Assembly: GCA_040766885.1 (NCBI GenBank)
Contig: JAXGPP010000001.1
Location: forward strand, 689,911-753,910
Source: JAXGPP01 sp040766885
GTDB taxonomy: Bacteria; Planctomycetota; Planctomycetia; Pirellulales; Thermoguttaceae
Length of the DNA stretch: 64,000 bases
Direction: 5' to 3'
Part shown: in pieces, positions 51,831-61,075 of the stretch
Layout: the number at the start of each line of letters is the position of its first letter
Position numbering within the stretch: the first letter of the stretch is position 1
The notes under the pieces: generated by a model
The model's input: only the letters and a program-made list of their open reading frames with translations
What the model was told of the DNA's origin: nothing
The model's database searches: none
Position numbers and translations under genes: made by a program

Positions 51831-52613
51831 ATGGACCTGAACCTCAAAGATCGCGTTGCACTGGTGACGGGTGGCTCGCGCGGCCTGGGCCGGGCAATCT
51901 GCCTGGGGCTGGCTGCAGAGGGGGCCCGCATTGCCATCAACTACTATCGCGATCCGGGCGGCGGCATCGATCTTGGCCCGGAAGCGGCTGAGCTTGCCAA
52001 AGTCATTCGCGCCGCCAACGGCGTCGACGTCTTGCCTGTCGCGGGCGACGTCTCTCGCGCCGACGAGGTCCAGCGGATGATCAGCCAGACTGAGGCCGCT
52101 CTCGGCCCGCTCGATATCCTGGTCAATAATGCCGGCGTCTGGCCCACGGCCTATGTCAAAGACATGGCCGAAGACGAGTGGAACACAACGCTGGCCATCA
52201 ATCTCACCGGCACCTTCCTCACCTGCCGTGAGGCAGTGCGTCGCTGGCTGGCGGACGGGCGTCCTGGTTCGATCGTCAATATCACGTCGCAGGCGGCCTT
52301 CCATGGGTCCACCACCGGCCATGCCCACTACGCCGCTTCAAAAGCCGGCGTGGTGGCATTCACTGTTTCGCTGGCCCGCGAGGTCGCCCCGCAAGGAATT
52401 CGTGTCAACGCCGTGGCGCCCGGTATGATGGCCACCGAAATGGCCCGCGAAGCGTTGGAAAAGGGCCGCGACGACTACCTCAAACGAATTCCCTTGCGGC
52501 GTATCGCCGATGCGGCCGAAGTCGCCAGCGCGGTGGTCTTCCTGGCCTCCGACCGGGCGAGCTACATGACCGGTGCGACGGTCGATGTCACCGGAGGAAT
52601 GTTGATGCGGTAG
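51831..52613 (+). CDS. SDR family oxidoreductase
   Basis: A 260-residue classical short-chain dehydrogenase with TGGSRGLG (13-20), LVNNAG (97-102), catalytic S153, Y167 and K171 (HYAASKAG), and a C-terminal GGMLMR. Members oxidise a sugar, polyol or hydroxy-acyl substrate with NAD(P). The ATG at 51831 matches the family N-terminus; the frame to 51684 adds 49 unlike residues. It begins the operon with the aldolase, hydroxyacid dehydrogenase and glycerol dehydrogenase, which suggests sugar or polyol oxidation. Confidence 0.93.
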   Translation: MDLNLKDRVALVTGGSRGLGRAICLGLAAEGARIAINYYRDPGGGIDLGPEAAELAKVIRAANGVDVLPVAGDVSRADEVQRMISQTEAALGPLDILVNNAGVWPTAYVKDMAEDEWNTTLAINLTGTFLTCREAVRRWLADGRPGSIVNITSQAAFHGSTTGHAHYAASKAGVVAFTVSLAREVAPQGIRVNAVAPGMMATEMAREALEKGRDDYLKRIPLRRIADAAEVASAVVFLASDRASYMTGATVDVTGGMLMR

Positions 52614-52672
52614 TGCCGTTCTCCGGCGCGTCGGGGCCGGAATCTGCTTTCTCGGAGAGACAAAGGGAAACG

Positions 52673-53545
52673 ATGCTCGCAACAGCGCACGATGTGCTCG
52701 CCCAGGCCCGCGCCGGACGCTATGCCGTGCCGGCGTTCGATTGTGTGGAAGACCTGATGGTCCGCACGATTCTTGAAACGGCCGACGCCCTCCGGTCGCC
52801 CGTCTATCTGATGTGCCTCCCTCCCGACCTCCAGTCGGGTGGTGGCGCTGGTTGGCACTATCTTTCCGGTCTCATCAAGGCCGTCGCCGGCTGCTACTCG
52901 GTTCCGGTCGTCTTGCACCTTGACCATGCGGTTGAACTCGATGCGATTCGCCGGGCGGTCGAACTGGGCTTCACGTCCGTCATGATCGACGGCTCGATGC
53001 TTCCGTTTGAAGAGAACGCGGCAGTCACGCGCGCGGCTGTCGAGATCGCCCATCCCCACGGCGTCAGCGTCGAGGCCGAATTGGGGCACGTCGGCGGCGC
53101 GGATCTTGAAGCGACCATGCAGCGCGAAAACGTCCTCACCGAATCCGACGAGGTCGCTCGCTTCATCGAGGCGACGGATGTCGACGCGCTTGCCGTTTCG
53201 ATCGGCACCTCGCATGGCGTCTATACGTCGCTCCCCAATCTCAATATCGAACGGCTCAGGGAATTGAACCGCGCCAGCAGCGTGCCGCTGGTACTGCACG
53301 GCGGTTCGGGCACGCCCGACGACCAGATCCGCGACGCCGTCCGCCACGGGATCTGCAAGCTCAACATCTACGCCGACTGCCGCATCGCCATGTGCCGGGG
53401 GCTCGTCCGAGCCGCGGCATCGCAACTTCGCGAAGATCCCTTGCCGCACCAGCTCTTTGCTCCCGTCAAAGAGTCGCTCGCGGCGGTGGTCCGCGAGAAG
53501 ATCGAACTCCTCGGATCAGCCGGCGCCGCCGGAGGCCTCCCATGA
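52673..53545 (+). CDS. Class II ketose-bisphosphate aldolase family protein
   Basis: A 290-residue class II (zinc) aldolase of the fructose-bisphosphate/tagatose-bisphosphate family. D84 and H85 (LHLDH), E134/E136 (VEAELGHVGG), H181 (GTSHG) and H209 (LHGGSG) fill the catalytic and zinc positions. It splits a ketose phosphate into dihydroxyacetone phosphate and an aldehyde. AAAGGGAAA lies upstream of the ATG at 52673. It overlaps the following gene by 4 bp. Because no sugar kinase is in the operon, the phosphorylated substrate must come from elsewhere, or the enzyme acts on a different ketose. Confidence 0.92.
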   Translation: MLATAHDVLAQARAGRYAVPAFDCVEDLMVRTILETADALRSPVYLMCLPPDLQSGGGAGWHYLSGLIKAVAGCYSVPVVLHLDHAVELDAIRRAVELGFTSVMIDGSMLPFEENAAVTRAAVEIAHPHGVSVEAELGHVGGADLEATMQRENVLTESDEVARFIEATDVDALAVSIGTSHGVYTSLPNLNIERLRELNRASSVPLVLHGGSGTPDDQIRDAVRHGICKLNIYADCRIAMCRGLVRAAASQLREDPLPHQLFAPVKESLAAVVREKIELLGSAGAAGGLP

Positions 53546-54600
53546 AACTGCTGGCGATCAGCGATACCTATATTCCCCGTGACGTGATGCGCCGCGGGCT
53601 CGCCGCACTCGAGCCCCTCGGAATCGAGGTCGAAGTCCGTTCCTGGGAGCATCCGACGCTGGTGGCGCTGCAGGAAGCCAACCTGCTCATCGAAAAGGGC
53701 GGGCCGGAGGCGGTTCCGCTCGGCGACGAAGTCATCCAGGAACTCGACGATTTTGACATCGTCGTCGTGCAGTTTGCGCCGCTCCCCTGCTCGTTTCTCG
53801 CGGCGGCCCGGCGGTTGAAGATTGTCGCGGTGCTCCGCGGCGGCACGGAGAATGTCGACGTGGCCTGCGCCACCCAGCGCGGCATCAGCGTTCTCAATAC
53901 GCCCGGCCGCAACGCCCGCGCCGTGGCCGAATGCGCGTTGGGGATGATCCTCGCCGAGATCCGCAACATCGCCCGCAGCCACGCCTGCCTCAAGAACGGC
54001 CAGTGGCGGCGATCGTTTCCCAATAGCGACGCCATCCCGGAGCTATTTGACAAGACCGTGGGCCTGATCGGCTATGGCGCCGTAGCGCGGCTGTTGGCCG
54101 GATATCTCCATGCCATGGGAAGCCGCATCGTTGCCTACGATCCGTTCGTCACCGGCGACGCCTCCCCGGCAACGCTTGTCGACCTCGACAACCTCCTTCA
54201 ACAGTCCGACGTAGTATCAATCCATGTGCGGCTCACGCAGGAGACCTTCCATCTGATCGGCCGGCGTGAACTGGGCCTGATGAAGCCGCACGCGGTGCTC
54301 GTCAACACGGCCCGCAGCGGACTGATCGACGAGACGGCCCTCGTGCAAGCGCTCATCGAACGACGTATCATGGGGGCTGCCATCGACGTCTTCGACACCG
54401 AACCGCTTCCACCCGATCACCCACTGCTCCGCCTCGACAACGTAACCCTTACCCCGCACCTTGCCGGCAGCACCCTCGACGCCTTCCGCAACAGCCCCGG
54501 CCTCATGGCTGCCCACCTGTCGCGTTGGCTCAGTGGTGATGACCGGCTGCCGGTGGTAAACGGCGTCGCGCCCCCAAGTGCGCTGGAGTTCCGCCTTTAG
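53542..54600 (+). CDS. D-isomer-specific 2-hydroxyacid dehydrogenase
   Basis: A 352-residue NAD-dependent dehydrogenase related to 3-phosphoglycerate and glyoxylate/hydroxypyruvate reductases. The catalytic triad is R258 (NTARSG), E287 (DTEPLPP) and H306 (LTPHLAGS). The Rossmann loop is GLIGYGAVA, where the third Gly of GxGxxG is Ala (A182), a common tolerated change. It reduces a 2-keto acid to a D-hydroxyacid or the reverse. The ATG overlaps the aldolase stop (ATGA), so it is translationally coupled to the aldolase. Confidence 0.93.
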   Translation: MKLLAISDTYIPRDVMRRGLAALEPLGIEVEVRSWEHPTLVALQEANLLIEKGGPEAVPLGDEVIQELDDFDIVVVQFAPLPCSFLAAARRLKIVAVLRGGTENVDVACATQRGISVLNTPGRNARAVAECALGMILAEIRNIARSHACLKNGQWRRSFPNSDAIPELFDKTVGLIGYGAVARLLAGYLHAMGSRIVAYDPFVTGDASPATLVDLDNLLQQSDVVSIHVRLTQETFHLIGRRELGLMKPHAVLVNTARSGLIDETALVQALIERRIMGAAIDVFDTEPLPPDHPLLRLDNVTLTPHLAGSTLDAFRNSPGLMAAHLSRWLSGDDRLPVVNGVAPPSALEFRL

Positions 54601-54653
54601 CCGGCCTTGATTTGAATCCTCTCAGCCCTCACGCTACAAGACAGGAAACCCTC

Positions 54654-55766
54654 ATGAAGACCGTGCTGATTGCGCCGCGGAAATATGTCCAGGGACGAGG
54701 CGTGCTGGCCGAGATCGGAACCTGCCTTAAGCCGCTGGGCCGTAAGCCGCTGGTCCTGTGGGACGGTGTCGTGAAGGACATCGTTGGCGAGACGATCCGG
54801 TCCAGTATCCGGCAGGCCGGGTTGGAACTGGTCGAGGTCGACTTCCAGGGAGAGGCGACTCAGGCGGAACGGGCCCGCGTGACCGAGATCGCCCGCTCGG
54901 CCGGGGCCGACATCGCGATCGGCGTCGGCGGCGGCAAGGCGCTCGATGTCGCCAAGGCCGTGGCGATCGATGCCGGTATCCGCATGGTCACCTGCCCGAC
55001 GATCGCGTCGAACGATTCGCCCACCAGTGCCGCTTCTGTCTGGTACGACGAGGATCACAACTTCATCGCTTTCGATTGCTGGTCCTTCAACCCCGATCTG
55101 GTGATGGTCGATACCCAGGTCGTGGCCGGCGGCCCCGTCCGGGCGTTCGTGGCCGGCATGGGCGATGCGCTATCGACCTGGATCGAGGCGGCGGCGGCGT
55201 ACAAGTCGCGGGCCTCCAACATCGCCGGCGGACAGCCGACGATGGCGGCCCTGGCGATTGCCCGGCTCTGTTACGACACGCTGCTGAAGTACGGCCTGGA
55301 TGCCAAACGCGACGTCGAAAACCACGTCGTCACGCCGGCCGTGGAGAAGGTCGTCGAGGCCAATGTCTTGCTTTCCGGACTTGGCTTCGAAAGCGGCGGC
55401 CTGGCCACCGCCCACATGGTCGGCAACCTCCTGTCGAATGTCCCAGAGTGCAAGGGGCTGATGCACGGCGAGAAGGTCGGCTTCGGCATCATAACACAGC
55501 TCTGCCTGGACGACGAGTTCGATGTCGACGAGAAGCTCGCCGTCGTCGACTTCGCCATTGAAATCGGCCTGCCGGTGACGTTCGCCGACCTGGGACTCGA
55601 CGGCGTCACACGTGATCGCCTCATGCCCATCGGCCAGATGTGCGCCGGTGAAGGTTCGCTCTGCCGCAATCACCCGTTCCGCCCGAGCGCTGACGACGTG
55701 GTCGACGCCATGATTGCCGCCGACGCGCTGGGACGCGAGCGCAAAGACATCGTTGCCGAAATATAA
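54654..55766 (+). CDS. gldA: Glycerol dehydrogenase-like (iron-containing alcohol dehydrogenase family)
   Basis: A 370-residue metal-dependent polyol dehydrogenase of the GldA branch, oxidising glycerol (or a similar 1,2-diol) to dihydroxyacetone with NAD. The cofactor motif is GVGGGKALDVAKAV (about 90-103), and the zinc ligands D171 (GMGDAL), H253 (ATAHMVGN) and H270 (LMHGEK) occupy the positions of the Bacillus enzyme. AGGAAA precedes the ATG at 54654. It is 53 bp after the hydroxyacid dehydrogenase. Its presence links the operon to three-carbon polyol or ketose use. Confidence 0.93.
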   Translation: MKTVLIAPRKYVQGRGVLAEIGTCLKPLGRKPLVLWDGVVKDIVGETIRSSIRQAGLELVEVDFQGEATQAERARVTEIARSAGADIAIGVGGGKALDVAKAVAIDAGIRMVTCPTIASNDSPTSAASVWYDEDHNFIAFDCWSFNPDLVMVDTQVVAGGPVRAFVAGMGDALSTWIEAAAAYKSRASNIAGGQPTMAALAIARLCYDTLLKYGLDAKRDVENHVVTPAVEKVVEANVLLSGLGFESGGLATAHMVGNLLSNVPECKGLMHGEKVGFGIITQLCLDDEFDVDEKLAVVDFAIEIGLPVTFADLGLDGVTRDRLMPIGQMCAGEGSLCRNHPFRPSADDVVDAMIAADALGRERKDIVAEI

Positions 55767-55793
55767 CACCACCCGTACCACGGAGGTAATGCA

Positions 55794-56984
55794 ATGAGCA
55801 AACGTCACTGTCTCGTTGAAGGCCTGGTTGTTTCCTTGGGGTTGCTTCTCCTCGGTTGCAGTGAGCCCATCGTTCCGGACGCCGGCAAGGCGACGTCGTC
55901 GTCAGCCGACGCCGCAGCGGCTGGCGCGATGTCCGGCGAAAGCGCGGACGCGGCCGGACAAACCGATGACGCCGCGGGCGGTGACGAAGCTTCCCCCGGC
56001 GAGCCTCTCAAGAAGGCGGAGTTGCTCGTCGAGCTGCCCGCCGACACCTGCAATACGCCCGACGCGATGGCACTTTTGCCCGATGGCAATATCATCTTCT
56101 CGGTGCCCAACTTCAATGATCTCACCCAGCCGCCGCTGTTGATGAAGATCACGCCCGAGAACAAGGCCGAGCCGTTTATCGAGTTGCCCAACCATCCCGA
56201 AACCGAGAAGCCGGTCGGCCCCTTGGGGATCTGCGTGGCCCCCGACGGCAACCTGTTCTTCGCCGACTACCAGATGACCGGCGAGCGACAGTCGCGCGTG
56301 ATGCGGGTGACCATGAAAGACGGCATGCCGGCGGAAATCATGCCCGTAATCACCGGCTTTCGCGTTTCGAACGCCGTGATCGTGCACGGCGATCACCTCT
56401 ACGTGAGCGAAACGCAACTCGATCCCGAGGCAAAGCCGGCGCTGAGCGGCGTATTCCGCTTCCGCCTCGAGGAACTGAAAGACAGCATCGTCGAGCTTGC
56501 CGAAAACTACCGCGAGGACCCGCATCTGCTGGCCACGATTGAAACCCATAACGAGGAGCTCAAGCTGGGAGCCGACGGCCTGGCGTTCGACGACGAGGGC
56601 AACCTATACATCGGCAATTTCTCCGACGGCACGGTGCATCGCTTCAAGTTCGACGCCGAGGGCAAAGTGACCAGCAACGAGATCTTCGCCAAGGCCGATT
56701 TCATGAAGAGCGCCGACGGCCTGTTCCGCGACCCGCAGTCCGGCCTGATTTACGTGGCCGATTCCAAGGCCAACGCGGTGCAGATCGTCTCGCCCGAAGG
56801 CTCGGTGAAGACCCTGGCCCAGAACGGCGACACCGACGGGCTGGACGGCGGTATGGACCAGCCGTGTGAGGTCCTTCTCCGCGGCCGCGAGTTGATCGTC
56901 TCCAACATGGACTGGCCCGTGCCCGGTTGCATCAACCAGAAGTACGACAAGCCCTGCACGCTTTCCGTGATCAAGCTCGACTGA
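55794..56984 (+). CDS. SMP-30/gluconolactonase-like lipoprotein
   Basis: A 396-residue lipoprotein. The signal peptide ends in a lipobox (LLLLGC, Cys about 22) and is followed by a 45-residue Ala/Asp/Ser/Gly-rich linker. The remainder is a six-bladed propeller of the SMP-30/gluconolactonase/LRE type, with recurring strands such as PDGNIIFSV, PDGNLFFADY, DDEGNLYIGNFSDG and SGLIYVADSK. The calcium-dependent lactonase members hydrolyse sugar lactones; others are only binding or scaffold proteins. GGAGG precedes the ATG. It is probably co-transcribed with gldA (27 bp) and faces outward from the membrane. Confidence 0.88.
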   Translation: MSKRHCLVEGLVVSLGLLLLGCSEPIVPDAGKATSSSADAAAAGAMSGESADAAGQTDDAAGGDEASPGEPLKKAELLVELPADTCNTPDAMALLPDGNIIFSVPNFNDLTQPPLLMKITPENKAEPFIELPNHPETEKPVGPLGICVAPDGNLFFADYQMTGERQSRVMRVTMKDGMPAEIMPVITGFRVSNAVIVHGDHLYVSETQLDPEAKPALSGVFRFRLEELKDSIVELAENYREDPHLLATIETHNEELKLGADGLAFDDEGNLYIGNFSDGTVHRFKFDAEGKVTSNEIFAKADFMKSADGLFRDPQSGLIYVADSKANAVQIVSPEGSVKTLAQNGDTDGLDGGMDQPCEVLLRGRELIVSNMDWPVPGCINQKYDKPCTLSVIKLD

Positions 56985-57049
56985 TCGAGTGGCCGGACGG
57001 GGACCGGGCCGTCTTTTCGGCGTGCGCGCACCAATAGCGCTTCAGGCGA

Positions 57050-57075
57050 GTGGGGGATTCGCCAAGAATCCCCAC
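57050..57075. terminator. Bidirectional hairpin between convergent operons
   Basis: GTGGGGGATTC (57050-57060) and GAATCCCCAC (57066-57075) form a stem of about ten pairs with one bulged G and a 5-base loop. It sits midway between the stop of the lipoprotein gene and the stop of the convergent PmoA-like gene. There is no T tract, so it may need Rho or act weakly. Confidence 0.5.
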
Positions 57076-57132
57076 CTCGTTCGGGCTCGATCTGCGCCCA
57101 CTTTAACCCGACAGCGCCTTTGGCACCCGTCC

Positions 57133-58191
57133 CTATTCTTTCGCGGATTTCTTTTTCATCGAGGCGAGTTCGCGGCGGGCAAAGGCCTGCCATTGCCGGT
57201 CGAGGGCATCCGTAGCGGGCACATCGGGGTGAATCCACAACCCATAGCGGAGGCGCAAGGGCTTCTCCGGAGTGATTACGACAGGGTTTTCAAGTGTCAG
57301 GCTGATGCCCATCCAGCCGTTGTCGCGGACGTGGAACGGCGAGGGGTGGTTGAGGTTCGCCGGGTGATCCATCAGCATGATGCCGGCAGTGTGCTGGCCG
57401 GTGATGGGACCGCTGTAATCGGCCCAGCGGGCCGGCTTGCGAAACGCCTCGGTTTCATTGCGCTGGCCGGCGCTGTTGAGGATCCGGCCGCCGCCGTCGG
57501 TGACACCGATCGTCTTGGCCATTCGCACTCCGATAGGACCGAAGGGGGTCTTGCCGAGGGTCACCCGGCCGCCGGGCGGGGCCTCGAACTCCAGATCGAT
57601 GGTCATCCACCAGGAATCGCCCTCGCCAGGCGCGACGGTGGCGCGGCGGCGTTCAATCATCAGAGTCTTGCCCTGGGGATCGTTCCAATGGTTGAGCGTG
57701 AGCAAGGAGGCGGCGGCAGGGCCGTCCTCATATTGCAGGCCGTCGCGCGACGTCTGGTGAACGATCTGCCCCGCGATCGGACCGCCGTCGCGCCAGAAGT
57801 CGATGCCGTTGACATCTTTGTGGGAGATCCATAGAGATGTCTGATGGCTGTGCCCAAGCGGGTCTTCAGGTGCGTTCGGATCTTGCGGCTGAACGGCCTG
57901 AGTGAGCGAGCGGCCGGGATCGCCGGGCATGTTCATCCGCGTGAGCGAACGGCCGGCCGGGCCGACAATCGGATACCAGAAAGGGCGTCGCAACTGGTCG
58001 CCGAAATGATACCGGGTAAGCTCCCGCCCCTGGTATTCAAACGCCGCCTGGTCATAGGGCAGCGGCAGCACCTGCATGTCGGGAACCGGCTTGGCGTCCG
58101 GCAGTGGCGTCTCCGCGGCGGGTACGGCCGCTGCGACGAATAGGGCCGCCGCGACTTCACCTAGCAGCACGAGGACCTTGTTGTATCGCAT
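57133..58191 (-). CDS. PmoA-like (DUF6807) exported protein
   Basis: A 352-residue protein with a signal peptide (MRYNKVLVLLGEVAAALFVAAAVPAAE). The conserved DUF6807 (PmoA) signatures are RPFWYPIVGPAG, HSHQTSLWISHKDVNGIDFW, EYQGRELTRYHFGDQLRRP near the front and a late DHPANLNHPSPFHVRDNGW with HPDVP. The fold is probably a beta-sandwich like aldose-1-epimerase/glycan-binding proteins. The name PmoA refers to an old annotation as methane oxygenase and does not imply methane use. It is the most downstream gene of the minus-strand operon from 64 kb; the start at 58191 has GGAG before it. Confidence 0.85.
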   Translation of the reverse strand: MRYNKVLVLLGEVAAALFVAAAVPAAETPLPDAKPVPDMQVLPLPYDQAAFEYQGRELTRYHFGDQLRRPFWYPIVGPAGRSLTRMNMPGDPGRSLTQAVQPQDPNAPEDPLGHSHQTSLWISHKDVNGIDFWRDGGPIAGQIVHQTSRDGLQYEDGPAAASLLTLNHWNDPQGKTLMIERRRATVAPGEGDSWWMTIDLEFEAPPGGRVTLGKTPFGPIGVRMAKTIGVTDGGGRILNSAGQRNETEAFRKPARWADYSGPITGQHTAGIMLMDHPANLNHPSPFHVRDNGWMGISLTLENPVVITPEKPLRLRYGLWIHPDVPATDALDRQWQAFARRELASMKKKSAKE

Positions 58192-58257
58192 GATGGACTC
58201 CAGCTTCTGCGGGCCACGATATTGAGTTTCTGTGATCATTCTGGCTGCCGGCGATTT

Positions 58258-59697
58258 CTACACCCTCTGCGGGACCACGAAGGGGCCGCGGTACGACCGG
58301 TTGAGCATCTGGTTGGCCTCGGCGTCCCCGATGAACTCTTCCGCCTGGGGATCGAAACGCAGTGTCCGGCCGAGCCGATAGACGGTGCCGGGCAGATCCA
58401 GACCGGCGTCGTCGGCCAGATGCCGTTTCATATCCTCGAACGCCGCGCAAGCCCGTTCGTCGCCGCCCAAGGCCTTCGCCGGCATGCCGAGGGGAACCTC
58501 GTCGCCCAGGCGGTACGAGATATTGCCCAGATGAGCCAGGAGGGTCGACCGATGTCCTTCGAGTATCTCAGCGTTCAGTTCTTCCCGCTTTCGGCTGCGG
58601 ACGCAGTCGATGAAGTTGCGGAAATGGGGCCGCCCCAGATCGGCGAAGCCGCCAACAGGAGCGTCTTTGATCGGCTCGCCCTGCCGCTGACCCGTGGGGA
58701 AGAACTTGCCATCCTTGACCACGCCCTCGGTGGTGTGGAACTCGACCGTAACCTTGACCGCCCGCTTGTCGACCAGGCCGCGCTGCTCGCAGAACAGCTT
58801 GACGCCGCCGAAATCGAAGACTGTCAACTGGGTATTGGGCGTCTGGCCCTGGTCCTGGTAGCCGAAGCGGCCACCGAGGCTGGCGACGCTTTGCGGCGAG
58901 GCGCCGGCGGGCATGGCCCACCGCGCCACGTCCATCTGATGCGTGCCGAGATTCCCGATCTCACCGTTGCCAAAGTCCCAGATCCAGTGCCAGTCGTAAT
59001 GCACGAGATTGGTGCGGTACGGGTGCGCCGGAGCGGGGCCGAGCCACAGGTCGTAGTCTAACTCGGTGGGCGGTGGTTCCGGATTGCGGATGCCGATGCT
59101 TTCACGAGGCCGATAGGTGTAGGCGCAGGCGAGCACGAGTCGGCCGTATTTTCCCTCGCGGATGTCAGTCGTCAGCTTGATGTATTTCGGATCGGAGCGG
59201 CGCTGGGTGCCGTGTTGAACGATGCGATCGTACTTCCTCGCGGCCTCGACGATTCGGCGACCTTCGACGACGTTGTGGCTGCACGGCTTCTCGACCAGCA
59301 CGTCCTTTCCCGCCTGGCAGGCCCATACCGCCAACAGGGCGTGCCAGTGGTTGGGCGTGACGATGGAGACGGCGTCGAGCGTTTGGTCGTCGAGCACGCG
59401 GCGGAAGTCCTGGACGGAGCGCGGCGTATTGCCGGCCAGTTGCCGCACAGCAGCGCTTCGCGAAGCGAACAGGCGGCTGTCGGGATCGACCAGCCAGGCA
59501 ATTTCGACGTCGCGCATCTCGCCGTAGGCCGTGATGTGCGCCTGGCCGCGGCCGTTGATGCCGGCCACGGCGACGCGCACCCGATCGTTCGCTCCCAGCA
59601 CACGCCCCGAGGCCTTCGTGCCCGTGATGACGGGGGCAGCCGCGAGCGCGGATGCCGTGGTAGTCTTCAGAAAACGGCGCCGATTGTAACGAATCAT
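58258..59697 (-). CDS. Tat-exported Gfo/Idh/MocA family oxidoreductase (A)
   Basis: A 479-residue NAD(P)-dependent oxidoreductase. A Tat signal (NRRRFLKTTTASALAA) precedes a Rossmann domain (VRVAVAGINGRGQAH), the EKPCSHNVVEGRR catalytic-Lys motif (about 136) and a dimerisation/substrate domain with YDLWLGPAPAHPY and GTHQMDVARW. Members oxidise or reduce sugars at one position while holding their cofactor tightly, as in glucose-fructose oxidoreductase. It lies 52 bp downstream of its closest paralogue at 59750. The ATG at 59697 has GGGAGA upstream. Confidence 0.93.
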   Translation of the reverse strand: MIRYNRRRFLKTTTASALAAAPVITGTKASGRVLGANDRVRVAVAGINGRGQAHITAYGEMRDVEIAWLVDPDSRLFASRSAAVRQLAGNTPRSVQDFRRVLDDQTLDAVSIVTPNHWHALLAVWACQAGKDVLVEKPCSHNVVEGRRIVEAARKYDRIVQHGTQRRSDPKYIKLTTDIREGKYGRLVLACAYTYRPRESIGIRNPEPPPTELDYDLWLGPAPAHPYRTNLVHYDWHWIWDFGNGEIGNLGTHQMDVARWAMPAGASPQSVASLGGRFGYQDQGQTPNTQLTVFDFGGVKLFCEQRGLVDKRAVKVTVEFHTTEGVVKDGKFFPTGQRQGEPIKDAPVGGFADLGRPHFRNFIDCVRSRKREELNAEILEGHRSTLLAHLGNISYRLGDEVPLGMPAKALGGDERACAAFEDMKRHLADDAGLDLPGTVYRLGRTLRFDPQAEEFIGDAEANQMLNRSYRGPFVVPQRV

Positions 59698-59749
59698 CTG
59701 CAGTCTCCCTGCATAGCGACAACCTGCCAACCACCGCGACCTCGCGCGG

Positions 59750-61051
59750 TCACAGACTGGCCCAGTGCCGTGGGCGATAGTCTCGTCCGGTCAAGGTGTC
59801 GGCATCCGGCGCGTCGACGAACCGTTCGGTCTGGATGTTGAAAGTCAGTTGCCGGCGGCCGGTGCGGGCGAGGATGTTTGCAAGATGGGGCAAGGTGGCG
59901 GAGAGGTGTCCGATCTCAATGTCGGCGCACGGTCTTCGGCCGGCGCGGATGGCATCGAGAAAATCGGCGCAATGCTCACCGGTGTCGAAGTACTTTTCGG
60001 CCTTCTTGCGCAGCGAGTTCTTCGCACCATAAAGTCTCCATCCCTGGTGCATATCGATCGTCAAGTAGCCTTCGTCGCCATAGAACGTGCATCCGTCCTC
60101 GCAGTCGTCCTGCCCCCAGTAGGGCGACCAAAGCCGCTGCTCGTAGACGATCAGCCGTTTCGAGCCCGAGGTGTCGTCGGCCGGATACTCGAACGTCACG
60201 TAGTGCGTATCGGGGTATTGCTTATCGTCGTCGAAGTAGAGTCTCTCGCCGAACCCGGAGACGCACGTGGGATGCGTCTTGATGTCGAGCCCCCACAGCG
60301 CGATATCCAACTGGTGCACGCCGCGGCTACCGGCGTCGCCGTTGCCGAAGTTGTACCACCAATTCCAGTTGTAGTGCAGCAGGTTCTTCTGGTAGGGGAT
60401 CATGGGCGCCGGGCCGACCCACAGGTCGTAGTCGAGCCCGGCCGGCGGCGCAGAAGGCTGGCAGCGGCCGATGTCGGGCCGCTTGCGGCTCACCCAGGTC
60501 TTGGCCACGAGCACCTTCCCCACGGCTCCGTCGCGGAGCAGGGAGATGCCTTCCTGAAAGACCTTGGTGCCGCGGATCTGGGACCCCACCTGCATGATCA
60601 GGCCGCTGCGCCGGGCCGCCTCGATCATCCGCCGACCTTCGACGATATTGTGCGAGCAGGGCTTCTCGACGTAGACGTGTTTGCCGGCCTGGCAGGCCAA
60701 CACCGCCGCGGGCGCGTGCCAGTGGTTGGGCGTGGCGATCACGATGGCATCGACGGCACGGTCGTCGAGGATCCTGCGCAAGTCCCCGGCAGCCTGATCC
60801 GCTCCGAGGGCGCTGCGGGCGCGGGCGGCCCGAGCTTCATCGGGATCGCACACACAGGCAATCCGTACGCCCAGTTTGCGCAATTCGGTACCCACGGCGA
60901 TTCCCCGGTCGGAGCAACCGGCGATGCCCACCGTCACGCGATCGTCCGTGGCGCGGGCCTGAACGGCCGGGGCCGGGAAGGCGCAAAGGGCTGCGGCGGC
61001 CGCACCGCCGGCCGTCTGCCTGAGAAGATTCCTGCGACTGAATTGCGGCAT
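59750..61051 (-). CDS. Tat-exported Gfo/Idh/MocA family oxidoreductase (B)
   Basis: A 433-residue paralogue of the preceding protein, with its own Tat signal (SRRNLLRQTAGGAAAAAL), Rossmann start VTVGIAGCSDRG, VEKPCSHNIVEGRR (about 129) and RGVHQLDIALW. The two share the same catalytic loop and YDLW(L/V)GPAP segment but differ in length and C-terminus, so they may act on successive or different glycosides. GAGGAGC lies upstream of the ATG. Confidence 0.93.
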   Translation of the reverse strand: MPQFSRRNLLRQTAGGAAAAALCAFPAPAVQARATDDRVTVGIAGCSDRGIAVGTELRKLGVRIACVCDPDEARAARARSALGADQAAGDLRRILDDRAVDAIVIATPNHWHAPAAVLACQAGKHVYVEKPCSHNIVEGRRMIEAARRSGLIMQVGSQIRGTKVFQEGISLLRDGAVGKVLVAKTWVSRKRPDIGRCQPSAPPAGLDYDLWVGPAPMIPYQKNLLHYNWNWWYNFGNGDAGSRGVHQLDIALWGLDIKTHPTCVSGFGERLYFDDDKQYPDTHYVTFEYPADDTSGSKRLIVYEQRLWSPYWGQDDCEDGCTFYGDEGYLTIDMHQGWRLYGAKNSLRKKAEKYFDTGEHCADFLDAIRAGRRPCADIEIGHLSATLPHLANILARTGRRQLTFNIQTERFVDAPDADTLTGRDYRPRHWASL

Positions 61052-61075
61052 CAGAGGCTCCTCGTGTTGGCCGCG

